From Acidobacteriaceae bacterium (GTDB lineage: Bacteria > Acidobacteriota > Terriglobia > Terriglobales > Acidobacteriaceae), in NCBI GenBank assembly GCA_003138975.1, contig PLHQ01000059.1:1-46885 (forward strand): DNA of 46,885 nt, read 5' to 3'. Within the stretch, counting starts at the first letter, position 1. Every line of letters starts with the position of its first letter. Made by a program: the position numbers and the translations under genes. The notes below the pieces were generated by a model, which searched no databases, was not told the origin of the DNA, and saw only the letters and a list, made by a program, of their open reading frames with translations. Positions 11,374-20,100 of this stretch are shown in pieces.

Positions 11374-12150
11374 CTATCGCCTGCCCTTTCCCGGTGCATC
11401 TCCCGATTTTGCGGAAGATGACAAGCCCAATTGCCCGGCAAAATTTCGCACCAGCGCCTGGTCGGTGGCAGCATCGACATGAATCTGTTTCTGCGCCAGT
11501 CCAACCGCCAGATCGGCCGCATAAGCAGTCAGAGCGCGCCGCGCCGCCTTAGCTGCGGCTGCGATTTCCTGATGCGCCGATTCCACCATCTTCCGCGCAT
11601 CTTCCTGAGCTGCCGCCTGGATGCGCGATTCCTCGGCGGCGGCTTCTTTCTCCGCAGCATCGCGCATCATGCCAATTTCCACATCCAACTTCATCAGGCG
11701 CGATTCGATTTCTGCCAGTTTCCGCCGCGCTTCTTCGCTGGCCTTCTGCGCCTCCTGCATCGCTTTCTGGATCGCCGCCGTGCGCGCGCTGAACATTCGC
11801 GGCAAATACTTTCGGCTTGCCCAGAAGATCACTCCCGCGATCACGGCAAAATTCAGCAGCACGCTCAACAAGTACGCATGCTGCAGACTCATTCCGGTCC
11901 ACTTCGCGAGCAGGCGCACGGATGGCGATTGCTTGAATTCAGCGGTTTCGTCTTTCTCTTCTCCCGCAGCCTCCCGCGTCTGGTGCACGAGTTGCTGCCC
12001 GAAGCTTCGCTGCTCCGAGGCTTGTCTGACCTCCTGCTGTTGCTGAGCTGCGGGTTGTTTCTGCGCGCGCAACGGCGCCATCGCCCCGGCGAGAATCACT
12101 CCGAGAAACGCCAGCGCGCTCATCCGCATAATTTTCTTAATGGAAGTCAT
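11374..12150 (-). CDS. atpF: ATP synthase F0 subunit b with secretory-type N-terminus
   Basis: The 258-residue protein carries a b-type stator stalk: a membrane segment at about 91-113 followed by RKYLPRMFSARTAAIQKAM and a long Ala/Glu/Lys coiled coil to about residue 230. Usual b subunits are 155-170 residues and begin at that membrane helix. Here an extra ~90 residues precede it: a signal-peptide-like stretch (MRMSALAFLGVILAGAMAPL, residues 8-27, then RAQ) and a Gln-rich polar linker. If the signal is cleaved, the linker would lie in the periplasm before the membrane helix. I kept the ATG at 12148-12150 because it gives this coherent signal. It follows the b' gene by 61 bases and precedes atpH. 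Confidence 0.92.
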   Translation of the reverse strand: MTSIKKIMRMSALAFLGVILAGAMAPLRAQKQPAAQQQQEVRQASEQRSFGQQLVHQTREAAGEEKDETAEFKQSPSVRLLAKWTGMSLQHAYLLSVLLNFAVIAGVIFWASRKYLPRMFSARTAAIQKAMQEAQKASEEARRKLAEIESRLMKLDVEIGMMRDAAEKEAAAEESRIQAAAQEDARKMVESAHQEIAAAAKAARRALTAYAADLAVGLAQKQIHVDAATDQALVRNFAGQLGLSSSAKSGDAPGKGRR

Positions 12151-12211
12151 CCTCTTCGAACTGGTGAAACTCGACCTCGTGGCGTGGCTTTCGACATCGT
12201 GCCCTTCGACA

Positions 12212-12667
12212 TCAGCGTCGGGCCCCGGCCGGCTCCAGTACGCGCCGCATGATTTCTATGGCCAACGCCTGAACCTGGCCTTGCAAGCCGGTCTGGGCTG
12301 CTTCGCGATCCTTCTCGATGTCCGCCTTCGCTGCCTGCACCTGCGCCTGGGCCTTAGTGCGCGCTTCGTTCATCGCCACCGTGCGCGCGTCCAGCGCCTC
12401 TTTGCGCCGGGCCTCTTGCGCACGGAACAATGTGGCTCGCGCCTCACGCAGCCGCTGCTCGTATTCGGACGTCCGCGCCTCAGCCGCGGCAATGTCAGCC
12501 CTCGACTTCTCTACGGCGCCTTCGGTTTTGCTGCGGCGCTCATCAAGCACACGCCGCAAAGGCTTGTGCACAATCGTTTTATAGAGTACGTATAGCAGCG
12601 CCAGCAGAATTACCGTCGGCACAGCTCCGAGCAGTAATCCGCCTAGTTGTCGTAGCGTTTCATCCAT
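12212..12667 (-). CDS. atpF: ATP synthase F0 second b-type subunit (b')
   Basis: A 151-residue b-family stator protein with one N-terminal membrane helix (LLLGAVPTVILLALLYVLY, 10-28) followed by HKPLRRVLDERRSKTEGAV and a long charged coiled coil. It has ordinary b/b' length and no signal peptide. With the following gene it makes a b/b' heterodimeric peripheral stalk, as in photosynthetic bacteria and many Acidobacteriota. It is the first gene of the operon: a promoter lies 43 bases upstream and no a (atpB) or c (atpE) gene precedes it, so the membrane rotor genes must be elsewhere. No clear Shine-Dalgarno is visible before the ATG. Confidence 0.9.
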   Translation of the reverse strand: MDETLRQLGGLLLGAVPTVILLALLYVLYKTIVHKPLRRVLDERRSKTEGAVEKSRADIAAAEARTSEYEQRLREARATLFRAQEARRKEALDARTVAMNEARTKAQAQVQAAKADIEKDREAAQTGLQGQVQALAIEIMRRVLEPAGARR

Positions 12668-12709
12668 TGAGACTGCTATACAGGGAAATGAGGGCTATGA
12701 AAACTGTTA

Positions 12710-12738
12710 AGTCTAACGTCCGAAGGAGTTTATGTCAA
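12710..12738 (-). promoter_or_regulatory. Sigma-70-like promoter of the atp operon
   Basis: On the minus strand, consensus TTGACA (12733-12738) and TAGACT (12710-12715) are separated by exactly 17 bases. The predicted start near 12703 leaves a leader of roughly 35 bases before the b' ATG at 12667. Confidence 0.65.
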
Positions 12739-12851
12739 CGCAAAGGGCTAAATTTCACGAGGACTTCGGCGCCGGTGTAGGGTTTCGGGATTCGCCAAAT
12801 CCCATTGTCAAGCCACGTTTTCGGCCCATTGCAAGAATTTGCAACTAATCC

Positions 12852-12879
12852 TTGACTTCCCGACCAAGAGGATTAGCAT
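12852..12879 (+). promoter_or_regulatory. Candidate promoter of the hairpin-rich element
   Basis: TTGACT (12852-12857) and TAGCAT (12874-12879) lie 16 bases apart on the plus strand, directly before the three hairpins at 12881-12961. Each box differs from consensus, so this is only a candidate. Confidence 0.35.
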
Positions 12880-12880
12880 A

Positions 12881-12970
12881 GAGGTATCACCTCCGATCCA
12901 ATTCAGGATCGAATGGGCCGATAGCCAAGGAATGTCACCGCTTCTTGGTTGCCGGCCCATTTAAATTCTG
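12881..12970 (+). ncRNA. Candidate structured small RNA (three tandem hairpins)
   Basis: No coding frame is convincing here. Hairpin 1 is GAGGT/ACCTC (12881-12885 with 12889-12893). Hairpin 2 is CGATCC/GGATCG (12894-12899 with 12906-12911). Hairpin 3 has a 9-base outer stem AATGGGCCG/CGGCCCATT (12912-12920 with 12953-12961) and an inner stem AGCCAAG/CTTGGTT (12923-12929 with 12944-12950). The plus strand then reads TTAAATTCT, a weak U-rich tail, and a promoter-like pair lies just upstream. An alternative is that hairpin 3 acts on the minus strand as the terminator of the PIN toxin gene, which stops at 12990; it has no T-run in that direction. The remaining gap from 12739 to 12851 shows no gene. 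Confidence 0.35.
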
Positions 12971-12989
12971 TGAAGCTGTGCAATCACAG

Positions 12990-13442
12990 TCATGGCGAAC
13001 TAGGGTCCATGATCGGACAGCCTTCGCTTCGCGCTGCTGACAACAGCGCCTTGTCAGCACAAACAAAAACTGGCTCTTCGGCCCCTGAAATCGAACGCAA
13101 CAGCAGATAGCCCGCCAGTTGCATAGCGTCGTACCCCTTAAGGGCGTAACCATCGAGTAGCGCGAATGCCACGTCCAACAAAGAGTCTGAAAATGGCTGG
13201 ATTAGGAACTTGGCCTCCGAATGCTGGCGGAAAGATTCAATCAATTCGTCGGCTGCGTGACCGGGAATCTCGCCACTACGCTGCCGCCGCCGGATTGCGG
13301 CCCGGAACTCAACCTGCGCAATAGACAGAATCGCAAAACGATGTCCAGCGTCGCCGGTACTGAGGGCAAGCAGCCGCTCCGTGCCGAGCTCATACACGTA
13401 CAACTTGACGAGGGCACTCGTTTCTAAGTAATAGAGCGCCAA
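12990..13442 (-). CDS. PIN-domain ribonuclease, VapC-like toxin
   Basis: This 150-residue protein has the PIN-fold layout: YLETSALVKLY at 5-15, AQVEFRAA at 42-49 (E45), LKGYDAMQLA at 101-110 (D105) and VCADKALLSAA at 127-137 (D130). PIN toxins of type II systems use these acidic residues to bind Mg2+ or Mn2+ and cut RNA. The first acidic position is Glu7 where most relatives have Asp. The start is TTG at 13440-13442, three bases after the stop of the upstream gene, with AGAGG about ten bases before it; no ATG is available. Tight coupling to the upstream gene suggests a toxin-antitoxin pair, but the partner is not a recognised antitoxin. Confidence 0.82.
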   Translation of the reverse strand: MALYYLETSALVKLYVYELGTERLLALSTGDAGHRFAILSIAQVEFRAAIRRRQRSGEIPGHAADELIESFRQHSEAKFLIQPFSDSLLDVAFALLDGYALKGYDAMQLAGYLLLRSISGAEEPVFVCADKALLSAARSEGCPIMDPSSP

Positions 13443-13445
13443 TGC

Positions 13446-14093
13446 TCAGCGCCTCTCGCGCAGAATAGTGGCGGACAACGGCTCGCCTTTGATATGGATC
13501 GGGTGGAAATCCAGGTCCCTCTTCGGGAGCCCCAGCACCTCCTGTACTTCAGGCATTAAGCGGTTGAGCCGGATGCTCGTAACCGGAAACTGAGGGGACT
13601 TTGGGTTTGGCACCTTCCCAACTAGGATCAACCTCTTTTCGATGGCACTCCGAATCGCGTCCTGCCAGTGAACGTCTGCGGGCTGGAACGCACCTGGCGA
13701 AAATGGCTCAGAGGGAAGAATCTCGTCCCGGAATTTTTTCAGCGAGACAAAGTTCCAACCCGGCGTTGATTCCGCACGGTCCAGGGCCCTGAGCAGTCTA
13801 TTTGCAAGCGAATCCGAACTGGATTTCCTGTCCTCCCCGCGGGAGACCTCAGGCGACGCGATTTTCCGTTCTTCTGGTGCCGGCTCGAACCGGATCTCGA
13901 TCCGACCGGATTCAGGGGACCAATTGTCCGCGGATGCATCGCTGCGTTTCTTTCGACCGTTCGCGTCCAAGAGTGAAACACGGAGTTGGTACTGTCCTGG
14001 GATGGTATAGCGGAGTTCGTGCAGAATATTTCTTAAGGGGCTAACTAGCTTCTGAGCAAGCTCCGGCTCTAACTGATCAATTCTGACGTTCAT
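13446..14093 (-). CDS. Unrecognised 215-residue partner of the PIN gene
   Basis: I do not recognise a family. Residues 1-75 look beta-rich (QYQLRVSLLDANG, SGRIEIRFEPAP), residues 75-95 are a polar linker, and residues 95-200 contain alternating helices and strands (LANRLLRALDRAE, WQDAIRSAIEKRLILVG) that could form a winged helix. Typical VapB antitoxins are about 70-90 residues, so this would be an unusually large one; it might combine a DNA-binding and a toxin-binding part. The start ATG at 14091-14093 has AGAGG six to ten bases upstream and a strong promoter behind it. It runs into the PIN gene with a three-base gap. It could instead be an unrelated protein co-transcribed with a solitary nuclease. 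Confidence 0.7.
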   Translation of the reverse strand: MNVRIDQLEPELAQKLVSPLRNILHELRYTIPGQYQLRVSLLDANGRKKRSDASADNWSPESGRIEIRFEPAPEERKIASPEVSRGEDRKSSSDSLANRLLRALDRAESTPGWNFVSLKKFRDEILPSEPFSPGAFQPADVHWQDAIRSAIEKRLILVGKVPNPKSPQFPVTSIRLNRLMPEVQEVLGLPKRDLDFHPIHIKGEPLSATILRERR

Positions 14094-14147
14094 GTTTGCA
14101 CCTCTAAACAGCGCTAATATAAGCGGCTAAACACCACCGCAGCGATA

Positions 14148-14177
14148 TTTATATAATGTTAAATAAACCTATGTCAA
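14148..14177 (-). promoter_or_regulatory. Strong promoter of the PIN pair
   Basis: Minus strand TTGACA (14172-14177) is followed after 16-18 bases by overlapping TATA-type boxes (14148-14155) in a locally very AT-rich stretch. A second AT-rich word, CTTATATTAGCG, lies between it and the ATG and might be an operator. This promoter sits between the end of hflX and the partner gene, so the pair is transcribed independently. Confidence 0.6.
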
Positions 14178-14193
14178 GGAAAATCTGATTGCA

Positions 14194-15678
14194 CTATGTG
14201 ACCACCCACCCCCTCACTCTCCTGACCACCGACTCCGGTGCCTCCACCTCAAGCTCCACCGCGCCGTCTTTGTATTCTCGCGAATAAATTCGCGCCTTGG
14301 CTTCGAGCATGGCCAACGTCTTCCCTTCTTTCTGCGGGACGCGGAGGTGCACGCGGCTGACACGGTCTTCGTCGATCATAGTGTCGATGCGCTCTAACAA
14401 CTTCTCCAGGCCTGTGCCTTCCGCGGCGGACACATACAGCGTTTTCGCGTCGTCACGCAGTGCGCCATTCATCAAACCCTCGGCTACTTCCACATCCAGC
14501 AGATCGACTTTATTCATCACTCGCAGGCGCGGCTTCTTCTCCGCTTCCAGCTCTTTCAGGACAATTTCCACCTGCGCGTCCTGCTCGGCTGAAAGCCGGC
14601 TGCTGGCGTCGGAGACATGAAGAATCAGCGAGGCCCGCTGCACTTCTTCCAGCGTGGCGCGAAACGCCGAGACCAGAGTGTGCGGCAGGCTGCGAATGAA
14701 TCCCACCGTGTCTGAGAGCAGCACCTTGCGCTTCGACGGCAGAACCACGGCGCGAATCGTTGGATCGAGTGTGGCGAACATGCGCGGCGAAGCCAGCACC
14801 GCAGCCCGCGTCAGCGCGTTGAAGAGCGTCGACTTCCCAGCGTTCGTATAGCCCACCAATGCCACCGTCGCCACCGGCGCCGATTCGCGCCGCTGCCGCT
14901 GCTGTGCCCGGATGCGCCGCACGTTTTCCAGTTGCTGCTCCACATGCCGGATGCGCCGGTGTATTTTCCGCCGATCGGTTTCAAGCTGGGTTTCGCCGGG
15001 ACCGCGCGTGCCGATGCCGCCGCCGAGTTGCGACATCTCCACACCGCGCCCGGCCAGACGCGGCAGCATGTATTGCAACTGAGCCAGTTCCACTTGCAAC
15101 TGGCCTTCCCGCGTGCGTGCGTGCCGCGCAAAGATGTCGAGAATCAGCTGGGTCCGGTCGATCACCCGCCGTTTGACGATTTTTTCGATATTGCGCTGCT
15201 GCGAGGCAGTCAGATCGTGATCGAAGAGAAGCAGGTCGGCATTCACGGACGCAGCCGCGCCCGAAATTTCCTCCAGCTTGCCTGCGCCAATCAAAGTCGC
15301 GGGATCGGGCCGGTCGCGCCGCTGCAGAATTTCACCGACAACTTTCGCGCCCGCGCTGCCCGCCAGTGTGCGCAGTTCAGCCAGCGATTCTTCCGCGTCA
15401 AACTCTGGAATGCTTGGTTTGTTGGTGCTGGACTTTCCCGAGGCATGCGCTGGAGTTCCCGCCTTCCCATTGGCAGCGGGTTGGACGGCAACAGCATCGC
15501 GCGCTGCCTGCGCCTGTGCAGTCACCTTGGCGCCGCTGCGCCCGCGCGTTCGTACGTCGAGCCCAACCAGGAAAGCACGCTCCTGCGCGTCCTCTGCAGG
15601 CACAGGCTGCGTGGCGAAAGACACACGTCCGAATGCGGGCGCGCGGTCGCGAGTTTTTTTGGGATGTGACCTGCGCAA
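14194..15678 (-). CDS. hflX: GTPase HflX
   Basis: HflX is a ribosome-associated GTPase that rescues or splits stalled 70S/50S particles under stress. The 494-residue protein has the HflX N-domain ([10 protein letters not shown] at 33-42, [14 protein letters not shown] at 125-138), the glycine-rich linker [19 protein letters not shown] (219-237), G1 GYTNAGKST (276-284), the DTVGF G3 motif and NKVDLL G4. A low-complexity Ala/Lys-rich stretch at about 50-90 interrupts the N-domain, which is unusual. The start is uncertain: TTG at 15676-15678, 12 bases after hfq, or a GTG at codon 19; both precede the conserved region. It is the second gene of an hfq-hflX pair, the same neighbours as in Proteobacteria but without miaA. 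Confidence 0.95.
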   Translation of the reverse strand: MRRSHPKKTRDRAPAFGRVSFATQPVPAEDAQERAFLVGLDVRTRGRSGAKVTAQAQAARDAVAVQPAANGKAGTPAHASGKSSTNKPSIPEFDAEESLAELRTLAGSAGAKVVGEILQRRDRPDPATLIGAGKLEEISGAAASVNADLLLFDHDLTASQQRNIEKIVKRRVIDRTQLILDIFARHARTREGQLQVELAQLQYMLPRLAGRGVEMSQLGGGIGTRGPGETQLETDRRKIHRRIRHVEQQLENVRRIRAQQRQRRESAPVATVALVGYTNAGKSTLFNALTRAAVLASPRMFATLDPTIRAVVLPSKRKVLLSDTVGFIRSLPHTLVSAFRATLEEVQRASLILHVSDASSRLSAEQDAQVEIVLKELEAEKKPRLRVMNKVDLLDVEVAEGLMNGALRDDAKTLYVSAAEGTGLEKLLERIDTMIDEDRVSRVHLRVPQKEGKTLAMLEAKARIYSREYKDGAVELEVEAPESVVRRVRGWVVT

Positions 15679-15690
15679 GCCGAAAACGCC

Positions 15691-16023
15691 TTACCCTTCG
15701 CTACCGGAAGCGCTCGCCGCCGACGCCGTTGCTGGCGCCGATGAAGATGTTGTCCCTGTTGGGGCCGCAGGCTTCCCCTCGGAATGCGTCACGTGCGCGC
15801 CATGCGGCAGCGTCCGGCCCATCACCACCGTCGAGATGGCGTGCTTGAAGATCAATTGCTCCTGCCCGTTAGCCTCCAGCACCACGGAATACTTGTCGAA
15901 GGAGCGAATGCGGCCCGTCAACTTTACTCCGCTCAGCAGATAAATCGTGATGCTCAGTCTCTCTTTGCGGGCTGTATTAAGGAAGGAATCCTGGATATTC
16001 TGCGCCGGCTTGCTGCTTTCCAT
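15691..16023 (-). CDS. hfq: RNA chaperone Hfq
   Basis: The 110-residue protein has the Hfq Sm fold: [21 protein letters not shown] (9-29), Sm1 with [14 protein letters not shown], and Sm2 IFKHAIST with the KHA-type RNA-binding triad. The C-terminal 35 residues are a disordered Ser/Ala/Thr/Gly tail ending in SGSEG. Hfq hexamers pair small RNAs with mRNAs and protect them. AAGGAG lies eight bases before the ATG at 16021-16023, an ideal ribosome site. It is first in the hfq-hflX unit and its presence means trans-acting small RNAs are likely in this organism. Confidence 0.96.
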   Translation of the reverse strand: MESSKPAQNIQDSFLNTARKERLSITIYLLSGVKLTGRIRSFDKYSVVLEANGQEQLIFKHAISTVVMGRTLPHGAHVTHSEGKPAAPTGTTSSSAPATASAASASGSEG

Positions 16024-16344
16024 AGCCGATCTCCTTAGATTCTTTTGAACTGTGACCTATCCACCTGCTCCTTCGGCATTCGCCTCCGGACCAGCTCAAA
16101 ACAACAGCGTTTCCTCGCGGCCTTCCGCACAAGGAACACGGGGGGACAACCTGCCTTCTCGCCACCCCGGTTTCCCGAGGCCGCTCCGCCAGCAGGTAAC
16201 TGCGAGTACGATACGGCGTCCTATCGCGCTTTTCAACCTAGAACTTCGCGGAAGTCACCTTTTGTCTCAATGTGGAAAACGTCGCGTTGTGTACAATCGC
16301 CCGCGTGGGCGAATTCCGCCCCCGGTGAAATCTTAGGAGGCATC
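16024..16344. other. Divergent intergenic region hfq / PuuD-like gene
   Basis: It holds the ribosome sites of both genes (AAGGAG for hfq; AGGAGG at 16335-16340 for the plus-strand gene). A plus-strand TACAAT (16292-16297) is a possible -10 box, followed at once by a small hairpin TCGCCC/GGGCGA (16297-16302 with 16307-16312). No convincing -35 box, gene or riboswitch fold was recognised. Confidence 0.4.
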
Positions 16345-17118
16345 ATGGCAAGCGCCGCTCTCGCAACGTTCCTCGGACCACAAATCAATTTCCCCCCTGA
16401 CTTCAATACGAATTTCCTGATGCTGGTCCGCTGGATTCACTTCCTCGCCGGCATCACCTGGATCGGACTGCTCTATTTCTTCAATCTGGTGAACGTCCCG
16501 CTGATGAAAGAGCTCGACGCCACCACCAAGGGCAAAGTGATGCCCGCGCTCATGACGCGCGCTCTATGGTGGTTTCGCATGTCCGCCGCGCTCACCGTTC
16601 TGGCCGGAATCGTCTACTGGGAAAACATTGTGACTTCTGACGTTCACAACGGCCAAATTCTAGGATTGAATCCCTCCCACGGCGCCGTGATGGGAAGCTT
16701 CTTTCTGATCTGGACGATGGTCTGGGGAGTGCTCTACGCTTGCCTCATCCCCGGCAAAGGCATTTTCGACAAGGGCGTGTTCGTGGGAGTGGTCTACGCT
16801 GTGGTCGTCGCGGCTGCGGCCTGGCTCTTCTTGAGCTTGAACAGCCATAGCTGGGAGAGCAATCGCCTGCTCGCGATTGGCATCGGCGGCGGCATCGGAT
16901 GGGTGATGCTGCTCAACGTCTGGGGGGTAATCTGGCGCATCCAGAAACGCCTCATCCAATGGACCCGCGATAACGCCGCCAACGGCACTCCCATGCCGGA
17001 CAAAGCCAAAGCCATGGCCCGCCAAGTCTTCCTTGCATCCCGAGCGAACGCATTTCTGTCGATCGCGATGCTGTTCTTCATGGGCGCCGCCAGCCACTAT
17101 CCGATGTTTGGGAAGTGA
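16345..17118 (+). CDS. PuuD-like (urate oxidase N-terminal domain) membrane protein
   Basis: The 257-residue protein is almost entirely membrane helices, starting with RWIHFLAGITWIGLLYFF (about 24-41) and containing RALWWFRMSAALTVLAGIVYW. This matches the N-terminal membrane domain of PuuD-type urate hydroxylases (Urate_ox_N family). The cytochrome c domain found at the C-terminus of full PuuD is absent; the protein ends shortly after FMGAASHYPMFGK. Conserved histidines (H30, H113) could be functional or haem ligands, but this is inference. AGGAGG four bases before ATG 16345 fixes the start; the frame stays open 100 codons upstream without any family match. No purine-degradation genes are nearby, so urate oxidation is not supported by context. 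Confidence 0.85.
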   Translation: MASAALATFLGPQINFPPDFNTNFLMLVRWIHFLAGITWIGLLYFFNLVNVPLMKELDATTKGKVMPALMTRALWWFRMSAALTVLAGIVYWENIVTSDVHNGQILGLNPSHGAVMGSFFLIWTMVWGVLYACLIPGKGIFDKGVFVGVVYAVVVAAAAWLFLSLNSHSWESNRLLAIGIGGGIGWVMLLNVWGVIWRIQKRLIQWTRDNAANGTPMPDKAKAMARQVFLASRANAFLSIAMLFFMGAASHYPMFGK

Positions 17119-17147
17119 AGTGCGGAAATTATGCTCTATAAGGAAAA

Positions 17148-17173
17148 TCAGGCCGGCCCTCGGGCCGACCTGA
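17148..17173 (-). terminator. Terminator of TonB receptor 1
   Basis: TCAGGCCGGCCC (17148-17159) and GGGCCGACCTGA (17162-17173) pair at 11 of 12 positions. On the minus strand the hairpin is followed by TTTTCCTT, 19 bases beyond the receptor stop codon. It may also stop transcripts of the convergent PuuD-like gene. Confidence 0.75.
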
Positions 17174-17192
17174 AGCTACGAGGTGATTGACC

Positions 17193-20100
17193 TTAGAAGT
17201 CGATCCGCAGCGCCATCTGCAACACGCGCGGAGCATAGTCGGAACTGATCACGCCGAACGTACTCGGACTGCTAATATCCGCCGTGCCCCCAAAGCCGGG
17301 GAGCTCGAGGTTGACGTGGTTAAACACGTTGAAAGCGTCTGCGCGGAGCTCAATATGCACGCCCTCTGTAATAGGGAAGTGTTTGATCAAGCCTATGTCG
17401 AAGTTGGAGTAGTGGGGGCCCCTTAGGTTATTGCGGCTGCCCGCCTCTAATCCTAACGGACCGCTGAAAGAACTAAGTGCCGCCACTTGGTTATGGAATA
17501 ATTGAATAGTCGGATTTCCCGAAGCCGCGTTGATCTCATAGTGGGTATCGACCTTGAGGTTTGCAGTGTCTCCGTTAAAGATCGCGGGGACGTTGTTGGC
17601 AAAGCTGATCGGAAAGGCATTGGCCACCGTTTCGAAGGCCAAGCCAGTGCGCCAGCTAGCAAGCCCTGAGATAGACCACCCCCCCACGACTTCATCCAGA
17701 GCACGCGCCATGGTACCGCCTAGCGCTTTACCGCGCCCCACCGGCAGTTCATATAACCAGTCCGCAGTGATAGAGTTTTGAACATCAAAGTCGGAGTTGC
17801 CGCGGCAAACTCCAATATTGATAGAGTCGCACAGGATGCCACCGGAACCGGGACCGTTACCACCCTCGTTATTAGCTGCAGCAGAGATGTTATCGAGCGA
17901 GTGTGACCAAGTGTAGTTCAGGTCGTACTGCAATCCATGTGACATTTTCTTGTGCAAGGTCGCCAGCAAGCCATTGTAGTTCGAGTAACCCTTGTTGGTT
18001 ACAAAGAGACTATCGCCAAATTGGGGGTTGAGTCCCACTCCGGGGAAGATTGCGCCGATGATATTCAGCACCTGAATCGTGTCAGCCAAGTCGCCGCGAG
18101 CCACAAGTCCGCCACCATAGGTGGCCGCCAGAGAAGCGCAGTTGGGGAAGCCCACGCCCTCGCAGGTGACTCCAAAAGTGCCAAGCGCTGCGTTCATCTG
18201 GTTCTCAAAAAACGGGAGCGCCGGAATGGCCTGGTTGTTGCGCACCGCAAGAGAAAGTTGAGCGAACTGGGAAGCCAGACGCGTTCCCGACGCAGGATCT
18301 ACAAAATCCACGGTCTGGAAGGCATCGGATTGCGCCAACAACCGGTGAGCGAAGCGTCCGACGTAGGTCGCATCCAGCTGGAAGTTGCCTGGAAGCTCGC
18401 GCTGAATTCCGAGTGTAAACGTCTCCGAATATGGGGTTTTCAGGCTGGGGTCGATCCCGTAGTTAAACTGATTCTGGACCAAACCGTCGACTGGCGAGAA
18501 AGGACTAAATGTGCCATTGCTGAAGGGCGCGTACGGAGTCGTAATCGGCGCAGGAGTCGCGATCGCTCCTGCCGGCAAAGCATTGATAGTGGTAAAACGC
18601 GGATCAGATTGCAAGTCTTGTACTGCGCTGCTCTGCTGGCCATAAACGGTGGATGCGGCGTTCTGAAGAATCCAGGTGCTTTGGTCCTGTAGAAAATTCA
18701 ACGCATTTACCACGGTGTGGTCATCCACGATCGCGGCACCGGCGCGAATCACAGTCTTGCGGTCACCCAGCAACCGTCCCAGCGGTCCGTCCACGCCCGC
18801 GGGATTGTAGGCGAATGCCAGACGCGGCTGGAAATCGTGCCAATCGGGGTGATAAAGCCCAGGGGCGTGGTTCGCTTTGCCCGCGAGTGAGTAATAGAGA
18901 AGAGGGTTCACTAGCCCGCAACTTGGACCGGGACACCCAGTGTTGCCGGCCAACCCGTTCGCAATGCGAGGTCCTATGGTTTGAGCGAAATCCAAGTTCG
19001 GTGTGGCTTCCAACCCGTTGACCTCATAAGGCACCGTGTTGAACTGGTAGCGCAAGCCATAGGTAAGCGTGAGATCGCTGCGCGCTTTCCACGAATCTTG
19101 CAGGTAGGCTTCCGTCTCGTAATACCGGTATTGGCGAGTGTGTCCAGTTCCTTGGGGAAGTGGCTGCAGATCTCTATTGTTGTTGTATTGGCTGGTCACT
19201 TCCGCATAGTGCCCTAGGATGAATGCGAAGGCGCTGTCGTACAGGTTTTCAGAAACCGAATCGGTCGCCAGATCGGCTGGCCGCAAACTGGGACTGAGGC
19301 TTGCCAAACCTCCACCGATGCCCAAGTAGACATAGTTGAAGTCGCTGACCAGCTTGCTGGTCGTCTTAATTGGCTTGAAAGTGCCTCCCACCTGGAAAGT
19401 GTGTTTACTGCGCACATAGGTGAAATCATCGCGAAAGACGGGAATTGGAATCGTCCGGGCCTGGGAAGACGGGGTCATATAAGGCGAGGTCAGGTAGCTC
19501 CCACTTGAGCCGTTATAGTCGAAATTGCTGAATGCGGTAGTTCCCAGGGGAGCATACAAATACGGGAAGTTCTCCTCCTGGCGGGTCTCGCCGTACACAA
19601 ACTGGTTGATTTTCGTGGTACTGATGGTCCACGTGTGACCGAATACATAGGCGTAGCTATGATTGGTATCGATGAAAGTTAAGGGATCTCCAGGAAACTG
19701 AATCGAAGGATTCCGGTCATCAGTCTCTCGCACCAGGCTGCCACGAACAAAAATCTTCATCTTGTCGGTCAGGTTGTAGTCAACTTTCGCTACATAGTCG
19801 TTCAGTGTTTGGTTGCCGGGGGCATTGAAAACGAGTCCACCTGTGTTGAGTCCGTCGCCTACTGCCGTGCTGTTGGGAGCCGGATAACGGCTCAGCAGGA
19901 AACTCGTCAGGCCGGGGCTTGGGCCGATGCCCAGAGGATCAAGCGCGGTCACCTGCGCCGGAGTTAACGTTGAGACGCCGCCGCTGGTATTGATGTAGGA
20001 GATCGAGCCGTTACTGAAAGAGGTAAGTGGCACGGTTTGCGTAACCTGATTTGAGCTGGCGTCCCGCCGGCCTTCATAGTTGAAGAAGAAGAACAATTTG

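Noticed and set aside
12990-16023. PIN pair plus hfq-hflX considered as one stress or defence island
   Set aside because: The PIN pair has its own promoter, hfq-hflX is an ordinary housekeeping pair, and there are no mobile-element or other defence genes nearby.
16045-16344. 100-codon upstream extension of the PuuD-like gene
   Set aside because: AGGAGG sits directly before ATG 16345, where the membrane domain begins; the extension is Pro/Ser/Arg-rich and overlaps the hfq ribosome site and promoter region.
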